A stretch of 64,000 bases of DNA from Pseudomonas californiensis (GCF_021147775.1 NZ_JAGTPK010000029.1:1-64000); one strand, 5' to 3'; shown: positions 8,247 through 20,477, numbered from the stretch's first letter. Numbers and translations: made by a program. The notes: generated by a model not told the origin, from the sequence alone.

Positions 8247-8283
8247 AAAGCGGGGTGACGTATCTACGTCATTCCGCTTTTTT
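8247..8283 (+). terminator. Strong terminator hairpin in the carA leader (possible attenuator)
   Basis: A 16-base-pair stem (AAAGCGG, two G-T pairs, TGACGTA / TACGTCA, CCGCTTT) with a two-base loop is followed by TTTTTT. It stops only 45 bases before the carA start. Because another terminator already lies 55 bases upstream, this one may be a regulated attenuator of carAB rather than simple insulation. A TATAAG at 8241-8246 could be a -10 element, in which case the hairpin would be promoter-proximal. Confidence 0.75.
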
Positions 8284-8328
8284 GCAAGCTGCGATCGCCC
8301 TTTCAGGCTTTATTTACGGGAGGTCTTC

Positions 8329-9465
8329 TTGACTAAGCCAGCCATACTCGCCCTTGCTGATGGCAGCATTTTTCGCGGCGAAGCCATTGGAGCCGACGGT
8401 CAGACCGTTGGTGAGGTGGTGTTTAACACCGCAATGACAGGCTATCAGGAAATCCTTACCGATCCTTCCTATGCCCAGCAAATCGTTACCCTGACTTACC
8501 CGCACATCGGCAACACCGGCACTACGCCTGAAGACGCTGAATCGGATCGTGTCTGGTCCGCAGGGCTGGTCATTCGCGACCTGCCGCTGGTTGCCAGCAA
8601 CTGGCGTAACAAGTTGTCTCTGGATGATTACCTGAAAGCCAACAACGTCGTTGCCATCGCTGGTATCGACACGCGTCGCCTGACCCGCATTCTGCGTGAG
8701 AAAGGTGCTCAGAACGGCTGCATCATGGCCGGCGACAACATTTCCGAAGAAGCGGCGATTGAAGCAGCTCGCGGTTTTCCTGGCCTCAAGGGCATGGACC
8801 TGGCCAAAGAAGTCAGCACCAAGGAAACCTACGAGTGGCGTTCCAGTGTCTGGAACCTGGCAACAGACAGCCACCCTGAAATCGCGGCCGCTGATCTGCC
8901 TTATCACGTCGTTGCTTTCGATTACGGCATCAAGCTCAACATCCTGCGCATGCTGGTTGAGCGCGGTTGCCGCGTGACTGTGGTGCCAGCGCAAACGCCT
9001 GCCAGTGATGTGCTTGCCTACAACCCTGATGGCGTCTTCCTGTCGAACGGCCCTGGCGACCCCGAGCCGTGCGACTACGCAATCAAGGCAATCAAGGACG
9101 TACTGGAAACCGATATCCCGGTATTCGGTATCTGCCTGGGTCACCAGCTGCTTGCACTGGCCTCTGGCGCCAAGACGGTAAAGATGGGTCATGGTCACCA
9201 CGGTGCCAACCACCCTGTTCAGGATCTGGACACCGGTGTTGTCATGATCACCAGCCAGAACCACGGCTTTGCGGTCGACGAATCGACGCTGCCTGGCAAC
9301 GTGCGCGCCATCCACAAATCGCTGTTCGACGGCACCCTGCAGGGTATCGAGCGCACAGACAAGAGCGCGTTCAGCTTCCAGGGTCACCCTGAAGCGAGCC
9401 CAGGCCCGAACGACGTAGCTCCACTGTTTGACCGCTTCATCGAAGCCATGGCCAAGCGACGCTAA
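8329..9465 (+). CDS. carA: Carbamoyl-phosphate synthase small subunit CarA
   Basis: CarA hydrolyses glutamine and passes ammonia to CarB for carbamoyl phosphate, the precursor of arginine and pyrimidines. The 378-residue protein has the class I glutaminase elements: nucleophile Cys in FGICLGHQLLALA and the His/Glu pair in FQGHPEASPG. The start is TTG, preceded by GGGAGG; the N-terminus MTKPAILALADGS matches Pseudomonas CarA, for which a TTG start is known. A very long frame on the opposite strand across carA and carB is rejected as a shadow. Confidence 0.97.
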   Translation: MTKPAILALADGSIFRGEAIGADGQTVGEVVFNTAMTGYQEILTDPSYAQQIVTLTYPHIGNTGTTPEDAESDRVWSAGLVIRDLPLVASNWRNKLSLDDYLKANNVVAIAGIDTRRLTRILREKGAQNGCIMAGDNISEEAAIEAARGFPGLKGMDLAKEVSTKETYEWRSSVWNLATDSHPEIAAADLPYHVVAFDYGIKLNILRMLVERGCRVTVVPAQTPASDVLAYNPDGVFLSNGPGDPEPCDYAIKAIKDVLETDIPVFGICLGHQLLALASGAKTVKMGHGHHGANHPVQDLDTGVVMITSQNHGFAVDESTLPGNVRAIHKSLFDGTLQGIERTDKSAFSFQGHPEASPGPNDVAPLFDRFIEAMAKRR

Positions 9466-9490
9466 CCGGTTGCCTTGAGATGAGTAAGCA

Positions 9491-9544
9491 GGTAACCCAG
9501 GGTGGACCCGGACCATGCGTCCGGTTGCTGCCACCGGGGTTACC
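9491..9544 (+). other. Long imperfect hairpin in the carA-carB spacer
   Basis: Nested inverted repeats: GGTAACCC (9491-9498) with GGGTTACC (9537-9544), GGTGG (9501-9505) with CCACC (9531-9535), and CCGGAC (9508-9513) with GTCCGG (9519-9524). No U-tract follows, so it is not a normal terminator. It fills much of the 135-base spacer in which P. aeruginosa has an extra gene. It may stabilise or process the mRNA. Confidence 0.7.
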
Positions 9545-9600
9545 TCAAAGAAATGTTCAAGACGGCTTGCCGACTGACCTGCGGATTTGAGTGACAACCC

Positions 9601-12818
<3,218 letters not shown>

Positions 12819-12822
<4 letters not shown>

Positions 12823-13295
12823 TCAAATACCCAATGACAGTCCAGGGCGCTCGCGCCCTGGAAGAAGAGCTGACTCACCTCACCAAGGTGATTCGTCCCA
12901 AGCTGAGCCAGGACATCGGCACAGCGCGGGAGCTGGGCGACCTCAAGGAAAACGCCGAGTACCATGCTGCCCGTGAGCAGCAGGGTATGGTAGAGGCGCG
13001 TATTCGTGACATCGAAGGCCGTATGCAGAACGCCGTGGTGATTGATGTCACGACCATCGAGCACACCGGCAAGGTGATTTTCGGGACGACCGTAGAGATC
13101 GCCAACGTTGAAACCGACGATCGCGTGACTTACCAGATCGTCGGTGAGGATGAAGCCGAGATCAAGAAGGGCAAGATTTCGGTGGGTTCACCTATCGCAC
13201 GTGCCCTGATCGCCAAGGAAGAAGGTGATGTGGTGACGGTGAAAACGCCCAGCGGTGTGATCGAGTACGAAATCATCGAGGTTCGCCACATCTGA
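12819..13295 (+). CDS. greA: Transcription elongation factor GreA
   Basis: GreA rescues backtracked RNA polymerase by stimulating cleavage of the transcript's 3' end. The 158-residue protein has the N-terminal coiled coil, including the DLKENAEYHAAREQQG tip region with the conserved acidic residues, and the C-terminal FKBP-like domain ending in EYEIIEVRHI. Its ATG overlaps the carB stop by four bases, which suggests translational coupling, and the carAB-greA order is typical of Pseudomonas. Confidence 0.97.
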
Positions 13296-13458
13296 CGTCA
13301 GTCGCCCGCTGATGATATTGGCGGGCGCAGTTGCCCTGTCTTCCGTGCGATGGCGCGGATGAACGGGCGGTAGCGTGTGTGAGGGTTTGTTTGTGGCAGA
13401 TGCTGCCGAGGCAGCCGGGAGGGAGCAGGGCACGCTGCAAGCGGCCCTGACTTCTTTT

Positions 13459-13767
13459 TTAGTGCGCGCGGTGGGCGTTGGACAGTAGCTTGTTTACCTT
13501 TGGGTTCTTGCGATAGATCAGTGCCATCTTGCCGATGACCTGAACCAGATCCGCTGACCCGGCCTTGCAGAGTTCTGCAATGGCTTGCAAACGGCTCTCG
13601 CGGTCGAGGATGTTGAGCTTGATCTTGATCAGCTCGTGATCGCTCAATGCGCGTTCCAGTTCTGCAAGCACACCTTCAGTCAAACCATTGTCAGCCACAA
13701 TCAATACCGGTTTCAGATGGTGGCCAATGGATTTGTATTGTTTCTTCTGCTCTTGAGTGAGCGGCAT
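13459..13767 (-). CDS. yhbY: YhbY-family CRM-domain RNA-binding protein
   Basis: YhbY-type proteins associate with pre-50S ribosomal subunits. The 102-residue product is essentially one CRM domain, starting with the conserved LTQEQKKQYKSIGHHLKPV stretch and containing the GLTEGVLAELERAL helix and the ELIKIKL strand. It is transcribed away from rlmE, the arrangement seen in many gamma-proteobacteria. The 163 bases between its end and greA contain only a weak GC hairpin (CGCCCGC/GCGGGCG). Confidence 0.93.
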   Translation of the reverse strand: MPLTQEQKKQYKSIGHHLKPVLIVADNGLTEGVLAELERALSDHELIKIKLNILDRESRLQAIAELCKAGSADLVQVIGKMALIYRKNPKVNKLLSNAHRAH

Positions 13768-13870
13768 AATCTGACCCCTGCGTCTGATCTTGTAAAAAGC
13801 GGCGGCCAGTTTACCCGAGCGAGTCCGGGACCGCCCAGTTAATCACGACTCGTTTATTTTGAGGTGCCCC

Positions 13871-14521
13871 GTGGCCCGTTCCAAGACTAGCCATAACTGG
13901 CTCAAAGAACACTTCGACGACAAATACGTAAAAATGGCCCAGAAGGACGGTTATCGTTCCCGCGCCAGCTACAAGCTTCTGGAGATACAGGAAAAGGACA
14001 AGATTATCCGTCCGGGGATGACTGTGATCGACCTGGGTGCTGCGCCCGGTGGCTGGTCCCAAGTGACCAGTCGTCTTATTGGTGGTCAAGGAAGGCTGAT
14101 TGCTTCCGACATCCTTGAGATGGACAGTATCCCGGACGTGACCTTCATTCAGGGCGACTTCACCGAAGACGCTGTGCTTGGACAGATCCTGGAAGCGGTA
14201 GGGAATACACAGGTAGACCTTGTGATTTCCGATATGGCCCCCAATATGAGTGGATTGAGCGCTGTGGACATGCCGCGTGCAATGTTCCTCTGTGAGTTGG
14301 CGCTTGATCTGGCTGGTCGGGTCCTGCGTCCCGGCGGCGATTTCCTGATCAAGGTCTTTCAAGGCGAAGGCTTTGATGTGTATCACAAGGACATCCGCAA
14401 GCTGTTTGACAAGGTACAGATGCGCAAGCCGTTGTCATCCCGCGACAGATCGCGTGAGCAATATCTGCTGGCGCGTGGCTTTCGCGGTATCGAAGGTGCA
14501 GCCAGCGATGAGCGTCTTTGA
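13871..14521 (+). CDS. rlmE: 23S rRNA (uridine-2'-O) methyltransferase RlmE (FtsJ/RrmJ)
   Basis: RlmE methylates the 2'-O of U2552 in 23S rRNA late in 50S assembly. The 216-residue protein starts at GTG 13871 (MARSKTSHNWLKEHFDD), the family start; a TTG four codons upstream is less likely. The SAM-binding motif is VIDLGAAPGGWSQV. The K-D-K-E catalytic set is visible: the Lys in SRASYKLLEI, Asp in VISDMAPNMSG, Lys in DFLIKVFQGEG and the Glu in SREQYLLARGF. It lies upstream of ftsH, as in E. coli and Pseudomonas. Confidence 0.96.
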   Translation: MARSKTSHNWLKEHFDDKYVKMAQKDGYRSRASYKLLEIQEKDKIIRPGMTVIDLGAAPGGWSQVTSRLIGGQGRLIASDILEMDSIPDVTFIQGDFTEDAVLGQILEAVGNTQVDLVISDMAPNMSGLSAVDMPRAMFLCELALDLAGRVLRPGGDFLIKVFQGEGFDVYHKDIRKLFDKVQMRKPLSSRDRSREQYLLARGFRGIEGAASDERL

Positions 14522-14705
14522 TTGCAGGCGATAGCTTTTTTCAAATGGCTTTGTCGATGCAGCATAACTGAACATTGCGTAGTCAAAGTTTCACAAAGGG
14601 TTACAGACGTTGCCTGCCACATCTGTGGGTTCTGTAGTAAGTTAGGCCGGTGAATATCATGCGAGGCACGCTTCCTGCGTGGAGCTTGCTTCAGAGGGTA
14701 GCTAA

Positions 14706-16616
14706 TTGAACGATATGGCAAAGAATTTGATCCTGTGGTTGATCATCGCGGCTGTCCTTGTGACGGTGATGAACAACTTCTCCAGCCCGAACGAGCCGCA
14801 GACCCTCAACTATTCCGAGTTCATCCAGCAAGTGAAGGATGGCAAGGTTGAGAAAGTTGCCGTCGACGGTTATGTCATTACTGGCAAGCGCAGCGATGGC
14901 GACACCTTCAAGACCATCCGTCCTGCGATCCAGGACAATGGCTTGATCGGTGACCTGGTTGATAACCACGTGGTCGTCGAAGGCAAACAGCCTGAGCAGC
15001 AAAGTATCTGGACCCAGTTGCTGGTGGCCAGCTTCCCGATCCTCGTGATCATTGCTGTGTTCATGTTCTTCATGCGCCAGATGCAGGGCGGAGCCGGCGG
15101 CAAGGGCGGCCCGATGAGCTTTGGCAAGAGCAAGGCTCGTCTGCTGTCCGAAGATCAGGTCAAGACGACCTTGGCTGACGTCGCTGGTTGTGACGAAGCG
15201 AAGGAAGAAGTAGGCGAACTGGTCGAGTTTCTGCGCGATCCTGGCAAGTTCCAGCGTCTGGGTGGCCGCATTCCTCGCGGTGTACTGATGGTGGGCCCAC
15301 CGGGTACCGGTAAGACACTCATCGCCAAGGCCATTGCTGGCGAGGCGAAAGTGCCGTTCTTCACCATTTCCGGTTCCGACTTCGTTGAAATGTTCGTGGG
15401 TGTGGGTGCGAGTCGTGTTCGCGACATGTTCGAGCAGGCCAAGAAACACGCGCCGTGCATTATCTTCATCGACGAAATTGACGCCGTAGGTCGCCATCGT
15501 GGTGCCGGTATGGGTGGTGGTCACGACGAGCGTGAGCAGACACTCAACCAGTTGCTGGTGGAGATGGACGGTTTTGAAATGAATGACGGCATCATCGTCA
15601 TTGCTGCAACCAACCGTCCTGACGTACTTGACCCGGCGCTGCTGCGTCCAGGTCGTTTCGACCGTCAGGTAGTGGTCGGTCTGCCGGATATTCGTGGTCG
15701 TGAACAGATTCTCAAGGTTCACATGCGCAAGGTTCCGATGGGCGAAGATGTGAATCCGGGTGTTATCGCTCGCGGCACGCCTGGCTTCTCGGGTGCCGAT
15801 CTGGCGAACCTGGTGAACGAGGCTTCACTTTTCGCTGCCCGTTCAGGCAAGCGCATCGTCGAAATGAAAGAGTTTGAACTCGCCAAAGACAAGATCATGA
15901 TGGGCGCCGAGCGCAAGTCCATGGTCATGTCCGAGAAAGAAAAGCAGAACACTGCCTACCACGAAGCGGGTCACGCTATCGTCGGTCGTCTGGTGCCTGA
16001 GCATGATCCGGTCTACAAGGTTTCGATCATCCCTCGTGGCCGAGCGCTGGGCGTTACCATGTTCCTGCCGGAAGAAGATCGTTACAGCCTGTCCAAGCGT
16101 GCGCTGATCAGCCAGATCTGCTCCCTGTACGGCGGACGTATCGCAGAAGAGATGACGCTTGGTTTCGACGGTGTCACCACCGGTGCCTCCAACGACATCA
16201 TGCGAGCCAGCCAGATCGCCCGGAACATGGTTACCAAGTGGGGCCTTTCGGAAAAGCTGGGTCCGCTGATGTACTCGGAAGATGAAGACTCGGGTTACCT
16301 GGGTCGTGGTGGCAGCCAGAACTCGAACTTCTCTGGCGAAACCGCCAAGTTGATCGACTCTGAAGTGCGCAGCATCATTGATCACTGCTACGGCACTGCA
16401 AAACAGCTGCTCACCGATAACCGTGACAAGCTGGATGCAATGGCCGATGCGCTGATGAAATATGAAACCATCGACGCTGACCAGATCGATGACATCATGA
16501 CCGGCCGTCCTCCGCGCGAACCGCGTGACTGGGATGGTGGCTCGGGCACCAAAGGTACGCCGATCCCTGATCTGCGTCCGGAAACGCCAATTGGCGGCCC
16601 GGCTGCAGAACTTTAA
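14706..16616 (+). CDS. ftsH: ATP-dependent zinc metalloprotease FtsH
   Basis: FtsH is a hexameric inner-membrane AAA+ protease that degrades damaged membrane proteins and regulators such as sigma-32 and LpxC in E. coli. The 636-residue protein has two membrane segments (about residues 5-25 and 100-122) flanking a periplasmic domain. Walker A is GPPGTGKT, the second region of homology ends in RPGRFDR, and the zinc site is HEAGH. I chose the TTG at 14706 because GAGGG precedes it and MNDMAKN aligns with E. coli MSDMAKN; an ATG three codons later is the alternative. Confidence 0.96.
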   Translation: MNDMAKNLILWLIIAAVLVTVMNNFSSPNEPQTLNYSEFIQQVKDGKVEKVAVDGYVITGKRSDGDTFKTIRPAIQDNGLIGDLVDNHVVVEGKQPEQQSIWTQLLVASFPILVIIAVFMFFMRQMQGGAGGKGGPMSFGKSKARLLSEDQVKTTLADVAGCDEAKEEVGELVEFLRDPGKFQRLGGRIPRGVLMVGPPGTGKTLIAKAIAGEAKVPFFTISGSDFVEMFVGVGASRVRDMFEQAKKHAPCIIFIDEIDAVGRHRGAGMGGGHDEREQTLNQLLVEMDGFEMNDGIIVIAATNRPDVLDPALLRPGRFDRQVVVGLPDIRGREQILKVHMRKVPMGEDVNPGVIARGTPGFSGADLANLVNEASLFAARSGKRIVEMKEFELAKDKIMMGAERKSMVMSEKEKQNTAYHEAGHAIVGRLVPEHDPVYKVSIIPRGRALGVTMFLPEEDRYSLSKRALISQICSLYGGRIAEEMTLGFDGVTTGASNDIMRASQIARNMVTKWGLSEKLGPLMYSEDEDSGYLGRGGSQNSNFSGETAKLIDSEVRSIIDHCYGTAKQLLTDNRDKLDAMADALMKYETIDADQIDDIMTGRPPREPRDWDGGSGTKGTPIPDLRPETPIGGPAAEL

Positions 16617-16624
16617 GGTCTGAC

Positions 16625-17476
16625 ATGACATCTGCGCTGTACCCAACCCGGTTGCCTTGCGGCAACCGGGTTCTTGATTTGGCCCGGACGCATGTCATGG
16701 GTATCCTCAACGCAACCCCGGACTCATTCTCGGACGGCGGACGCTTCAGTCAACTGGATGCCGCCCTGCGTCATGCAGAGGCGATGGTGGCTGCGGGTGC
16801 GACCCTGATCGACGTGGGTGGAGAGTCCACACGCCCTGGTGCGCGCTCTGTTTGCGCAGCAGAAGAGCTCGAGCGTGTCGCGCCCATCGTCGAGCGCATT
16901 GCTTGCGAACTCGATGTGATCATTTCGGTTGATACGTCAACGCCTGAGGTCATGCTGGAAACGGCCAGGCTGGGTGCGGGGCTCATCAACGATGTTCGCT
17001 CGTTGCGTCGCCAGGGCGCGCTTGAGGCCGCCGCCAGCACTGGTTTGCCAGTCTGTCTTATGCATATGCTGGGTGAGCCCGGCGATATGCAGGATAATCC
17101 TCGCTATCACGACCTGATTGCAGAAGTGAGCGGCTTTCTGGTTGATCGCGTCAATCAGTGTGAGGCAGTGGGCATTAGCCGGGACCGAGTTGTGCTTGAT
17201 CCCGGCTTTGGCTTTGCCAAGACGCTGGAACACAACCTCAGCCTGTTCAGGCATATGGAGCGCTTGCTCGCTCTGGGTCACCCATTGCTTGTAGGCGTGT
17301 CTCGCAAGAGCATGATTGGTGCGGTGTTGAACCGTCCGGTGGATGAGCGTTTGTTCGGTGGGCTGGCGTTGGCTGCCTTGGCGATGACCAAAGGCGCGAG
17401 AATTTTACGTGTGCATGATGTTGCCGAGACGGCCGACGTGGTGCGCATGATTGCAGCTGTCGAAGCAGCTGAATAA
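16625..17476 (+). CDS. folP: Dihydropteroate synthase FolP
   Basis: FolP joins p-aminobenzoate to the pterin diphosphate in folate synthesis and is the sulfonamide target. The 283-residue protein has the pterin-binding motifs GILNATPDSFSDGG and DVGGESTRPGA and the C-terminal GVSRKSMIG. It follows ftsH by 8 bases and precedes glmM by 16, a conserved ftsH-folP-glmM operon. FolK, which makes its substrate, is encoded at 43077-43559. Confidence 0.97.
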   Translation: MTSALYPTRLPCGNRVLDLARTHVMGILNATPDSFSDGGRFSQLDAALRHAEAMVAAGATLIDVGGESTRPGARSVCAAEELERVAPIVERIACELDVIISVDTSTPEVMLETARLGAGLINDVRSLRRQGALEAAASTGLPVCLMHMLGEPGDMQDNPRYHDLIAEVSGFLVDRVNQCEAVGISRDRVVLDPGFGFAKTLEHNLSLFRHMERLLALGHPLLVGVSRKSMIGAVLNRPVDERLFGGLALAALAMTKGARILRVHDVAETADVVRMIAAVEAAE

Positions 17477-17492
17477 CAACAGTGGGGCATCC

Positions 17493-18836
17493 ATGACTAC
17501 CAGAAAATATTTCGGAACCGACGGCATTCGCGGTCGTGTAGGACAGTTCCCTATCACTCCAGAGTTCATGCTGAAGCTGGGCTGGGCTGCTGGCATGGCA
17601 TTCCGCAAGCTTGGCGCATGCCGAATCCTTGTCGGCAAGGACACGCGAATTTCGGGCTACATGTTCGAATCGGCGCTGGAAGCAGGGCTTTCTGCGGCAG
17701 GTGCAGACGTCATGTTGCTCGGCCCGATGCCGACGCCCGCCATTGCCTATCTGACGCGCACGTTCCATGCGGAAGCGGGTATCGTCATCAGTGCTTCGCA
17801 CAATCCTCATTACGACAACGGCATAAAATTCTTTTCCGGGCAGGGCACCAAGCTGCCCGACGAAATAGAGATGATGATCGAAGAGCTACTGGACGCACCC
17901 ATGACCGTTGCCGAGTCAGAGAATCTCGGCAAGGTCTCGCGTATCAATGACGCTGCGGGTCGTTACATCGAATTCTGCAAAAGCAGCGTCCCGACCAGCA
18001 CTGACTTCGCAGGCCTCAAGGTAGTGATCGACTGCGCGCACGGTGCGACTTACAAGGTCGCGCCCAATGTGTTCCGTGAGTTGGGTGCGCAGGTGGTGGT
18101 GCTTTCCGCTCAGCCTGACGGGCTCAACATCAACAAGAACTGCGGCTCGACCCACATGGAAGCGCTTCAGGCTGCCGTATTGGCAGAGAAGGCCGACATG
18201 GGCATCGGCTTTGATGGTGACGGCGATCGGGTCCTGATGGTTGACCATACCGGCACGATCGTCGACGGCGACGAGTTGATCTACATCATTGCAAGCGATC
18301 TGCATGAGCGTGGTCGCCTGCAAGGCGGTGTTGTCGGTACATTGATGAGCAATCTGGGTCTTGAACTGGCACTGGCCGAGCAAAATATTCCATTTGTCAG
18401 GGCTAACGTGGGCGATCGTTATGTGATTGCCGAATTGCTTGAGCGCAACTGGCAGATCGGCGGCGAGAACTCAGGTCACATCGTGTGCTTCCAGCACGCG
18501 ACGACTGGCGATGCGATCATTGCAGCCTTGCAGGTCATTCTGGCGCTTCGTCGCAAGGGCATCAGTCTGGCCGAGGCGCGTTTGAAGTTGCGCAAATGCC
18601 CGCAAATACTCATCAACGTACGGTTTGGCGGTGCGGGTGTTGATCCTGTGAATCACCCGTCGGTCCAGGACGCGTGTGCCCGGGTGACCGAGCAGATGGC
18701 AGGTCGCGGGCGGGTTCTGTTGCGTAAATCCGGTACCGAGCCACTGGTTCGCGTGATGGTCGAAGGCGAGGATGAAGCGCAGGTCAGGGCCTACGCAGAA
18801 GAACTGGCAAAACTGGTTACTGAAGTTTGCGCCTGA
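17493..18836 (+). CDS. glmM: Phosphoglucosamine mutase GlmM
   Basis: GlmM converts glucosamine-6-phosphate to glucosamine-1-phosphate for UDP-GlcNAc, feeding peptidoglycan and lipopolysaccharide. The 447-residue protein starts MTTRKYFGTDGIRG at ATG 17493; an in-frame start 42 bases upstream lies inside folP and is rejected. The phosphoserine loop is VISASHNPHYDNGIK, and the metal-binding loop DGDGDRVLM is intact. The C-terminal phosphate-binding RKSGTEPLVRVM motif is present. Confidence 0.97.
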   Translation: MTTRKYFGTDGIRGRVGQFPITPEFMLKLGWAAGMAFRKLGACRILVGKDTRISGYMFESALEAGLSAAGADVMLLGPMPTPAIAYLTRTFHAEAGIVISASHNPHYDNGIKFFSGQGTKLPDEIEMMIEELLDAPMTVAESENLGKVSRINDAAGRYIEFCKSSVPTSTDFAGLKVVIDCAHGATYKVAPNVFRELGAQVVVLSAQPDGLNINKNCGSTHMEALQAAVLAEKADMGIGFDGDGDRVLMVDHTGTIVDGDELIYIIASDLHERGRLQGGVVGTLMSNLGLELALAEQNIPFVRANVGDRYVIAELLERNWQIGGENSGHIVCFQHATTGDAIIAALQVILALRRKGISLAEARLKLRKCPQILINVRFGGAGVDPVNHPSVQDACARVTEQMAGRGRVLLRKSGTEPLVRVMVEGEDEAQVRAYAEELAKLVTEVCA

Positions 18837-18902
18837 TTTCGGCTTGCCAGTCTCGAAACTGTTGGGTAACATCTGCGCCCACTTTGACCCACGAGGTGTA
18901 GC

Positions 18903-19658
18903 ATGCGTCGTCCAATGGTAGCTGGTAACTGGAAAATGCACGGTACCCGCGCCAGCGTCGCGGAGCTGCTCGCGGGTCTTGAAAAGCAGACGCTGCCTGG
19001 CAGCGTCGATGTGGCGGTATTTCCGTCGACTGTGCATGTAGGTCTGGCTGTCGAAGGCGTACGTGGCGGGTCGATCGCTGTAGGGGCGCAGAACTGCGCG
19101 CATCAGGCAGGGCAGGGCGCGTTGACCGGCGAAGTGTCTTCCGGTCAATTGCAGGACGCCGGTTGCAAGCTGGTACTTGTTGGGCATTCGGAGCGTCGCC
19201 AGATTCTGGGCGAAAGCGATGAAGTCCTGATTCGCAAGTTCGCAGCGGCCCAGGAAAGCGGCCTTGTGCCGGTACTGTGCATTGGCGAGACGCTTGAAGA
19301 GCGTGAAGCTGGCAAAACTCTCAAGGTTGTCGGTCATCAGCTTGGCAGTGTCATCGCGAAGCTGGGCATCAACGCTTTCGTGAATGCGGTCATCGCCTAC
19401 GAGCCCGTCTGGGCTATTGGTACCGGGCTGACCGCTTCGCCGCAACAGGCGCAGGATGTGCACGCAGCCATTCGTGCGCAGTTGGCAAAAGAGAATTCTG
19501 AGGTCGCACAAGGCGTGCGACTTCTTTATGGCGGCAGCGTCAAGGCGGCCAATGCGGTCGAACTGTTCAGTATGCCGGATATCGATGGGGGGCTCATTGG
19601 TGGAGCTTCCCTGAATGCAGATGAGTTCGGTGCGATCTGTCGCGCCGCGGGAAACTGA
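18903..19658 (+). CDS. tpiA: Triosephosphate isomerase TpiA
   Basis: TpiA interconverts dihydroxyacetone phosphate and glyceraldehyde-3-phosphate. The 251-residue protein is a complete TIM barrel: substrate Lys in AGNWKMHGT, catalytic His in VGHSERR, catalytic Glu in AYEPVWAIGTG and the phosphate loop LYGGSVKAAN. It lies 66 bases after glmM and is followed after 4 bases by secG, as elsewhere in gamma-proteobacteria. Confidence 0.97.
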   Translation: MRRPMVAGNWKMHGTRASVAELLAGLEKQTLPGSVDVAVFPSTVHVGLAVEGVRGGSIAVGAQNCAHQAGQGALTGEVSSGQLQDAGCKLVLVGHSERRQILGESDEVLIRKFAAAQESGLVPVLCIGETLEEREAGKTLKVVGHQLGSVIAKLGINAFVNAVIAYEPVWAIGTGLTASPQQAQDVHAAIRAQLAKENSEVAQGVRLLYGGSVKAANAVELFSMPDIDGGLIGGASLNADEFGAICRAAGN

Positions 19659-19662
19659 GAAA

Positions 19663-20043
19663 ATGCTGGAAACAGTCGTAGTCGTTTTTCATCTGTTGGG
19701 TGCTCTGGGCGTTGTTGCCCTGGTATTGCTGCAGCAGGGTAAAGGTGCGGATGCAGGCGCATCGTTCGGAGCCGGTGCTTCAAATACTGTCTTCGGAGGT
19801 CAAGGAACCTCTACCTTTCTTAGTAAATTTACTGCTATACTTGCGGCATGTTTTTTCATAACCAGCTTGGGGTTAGGATACTTTGCTAAAGAGAAAGCTC
19901 AACAGCTGACTCAAGTAGGGTTGCCAGATCCAGCGGTGTTGGAAGTGAAGCAAAAGCCGGCTACAGATGATGTTCCGGTGCTCGAAGGGCAAAAGCCAGC
20001 AGTTGTTCCTGCTGACGTACCTCAAGCCCCACAGCAGAAGTAA
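19663..20043 (+). CDS. secG: Preprotein translocase subunit SecG
   Basis: SecG is the small non-essential subunit of the SecYEG channel. The 126-residue product begins MLETVVVVFHLLGALGVVAL at ATG 19663 and has two membrane segments (about residues 2-21 and 52-72) around a Gly-rich loop. The C-terminal tail after residue 80 is Pro/Gln/Val-rich and poorly conserved, as in other Pseudomonas SecG. It directly precedes tRNA-Leu. Confidence 0.95.
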   Translation: MLETVVVVFHLLGALGVVALVLLQQGKGADAGASFGAGASNTVFGGQGTSTFLSKFTAILAACFFITSLGLGYFAKEKAQQLTQVGLPDPAVLEVKQKPATDDVPVLEGQKPAVVPADVPQAPQQK

Positions 20044-20089
20044 TACAGAATTCGGCGATGTTTTAGAGGTCGCCAAAAAGAGTTGTAAT

Positions 20090-20175
20090 GCCGAGGTGGT
20101 GGAATTGGTAGACACGCAACCTTGAGGTGGTTGTGCCCATAGGGTGTAGGGGTTCGAGTCCCCTTCTCGGTACCA
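20090..20175 (+). tRNA. tRNA-Leu(GAG)
   Basis: The 86-base cloverleaf includes an encoded CCA. The acceptor stem GCCGAGG pairs with TCTCGGT through two G-T pairs, the anticodon stem CAACC/GGTTG holds the loop TTGAGGT with anticodon GAG, and the long variable arm is typical of class II leucine tRNA. The T arm contains GGTTCGAGTCC. Confidence 0.96.
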
Positions 20176-20183
20176 ATTAACAG

Positions 20184-20210
20184 GAAAGCCCGCACTAGCG
20201 GGCTTTCTTG
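20184..20210. terminator. Terminator after tRNA-Leu
   Basis: Perfect 10-base-pair stem GAAAGCCCGC / GCGGGCTTTC with loop ACTA, eight bases after the tRNA end. The U-tract is short (TTTCTT). Confidence 0.85.
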
Positions 20211-20270
20211 TAGGTGGATGTTCGATTGACCGCGCAGGTGATCAGTCGTATACTTCCGCCCCAGCTTTGT

Positions 20271-20347
<77 letters not shown>

Positions 20348-20357
20348 GTTTTAGCGG

Positions 20358-20379
20358 AGCCCCTTTTCAGGGGCTTTTT
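20358..20379 (+). terminator. Terminator after tRNA-fMet
   Basis: AGCCCC / GGGGCT stem with loop TTTTCA, followed by TTTTT, eleven bases after the tRNA. Confidence 0.85.
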
Positions 20380-20426
20380 GTTAGCTGGACAGTACATGAC
20401 GTCGATGTTCAACGGCGTTTTCAGGG

Positions 20427-20449
20427 ATGGGCTTTCGCCCATTTTTTTA
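20427..20449 (+). terminator. Second terminator just upstream of rimP (possible attenuator)
   Basis: ATGGGC / GCCCAT stem with loop TTTC, followed by a run of seven T. It ends under 30 bases from the rimP GTG. With the previous terminator it forms a tandem block between the initiator tRNA and the operon encoding NusA, a protein that itself modulates termination. Confidence 0.8.
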
Positions 20450-20477
20450 TTTTTAAAGCATGCACGAGGGGGTTCAG

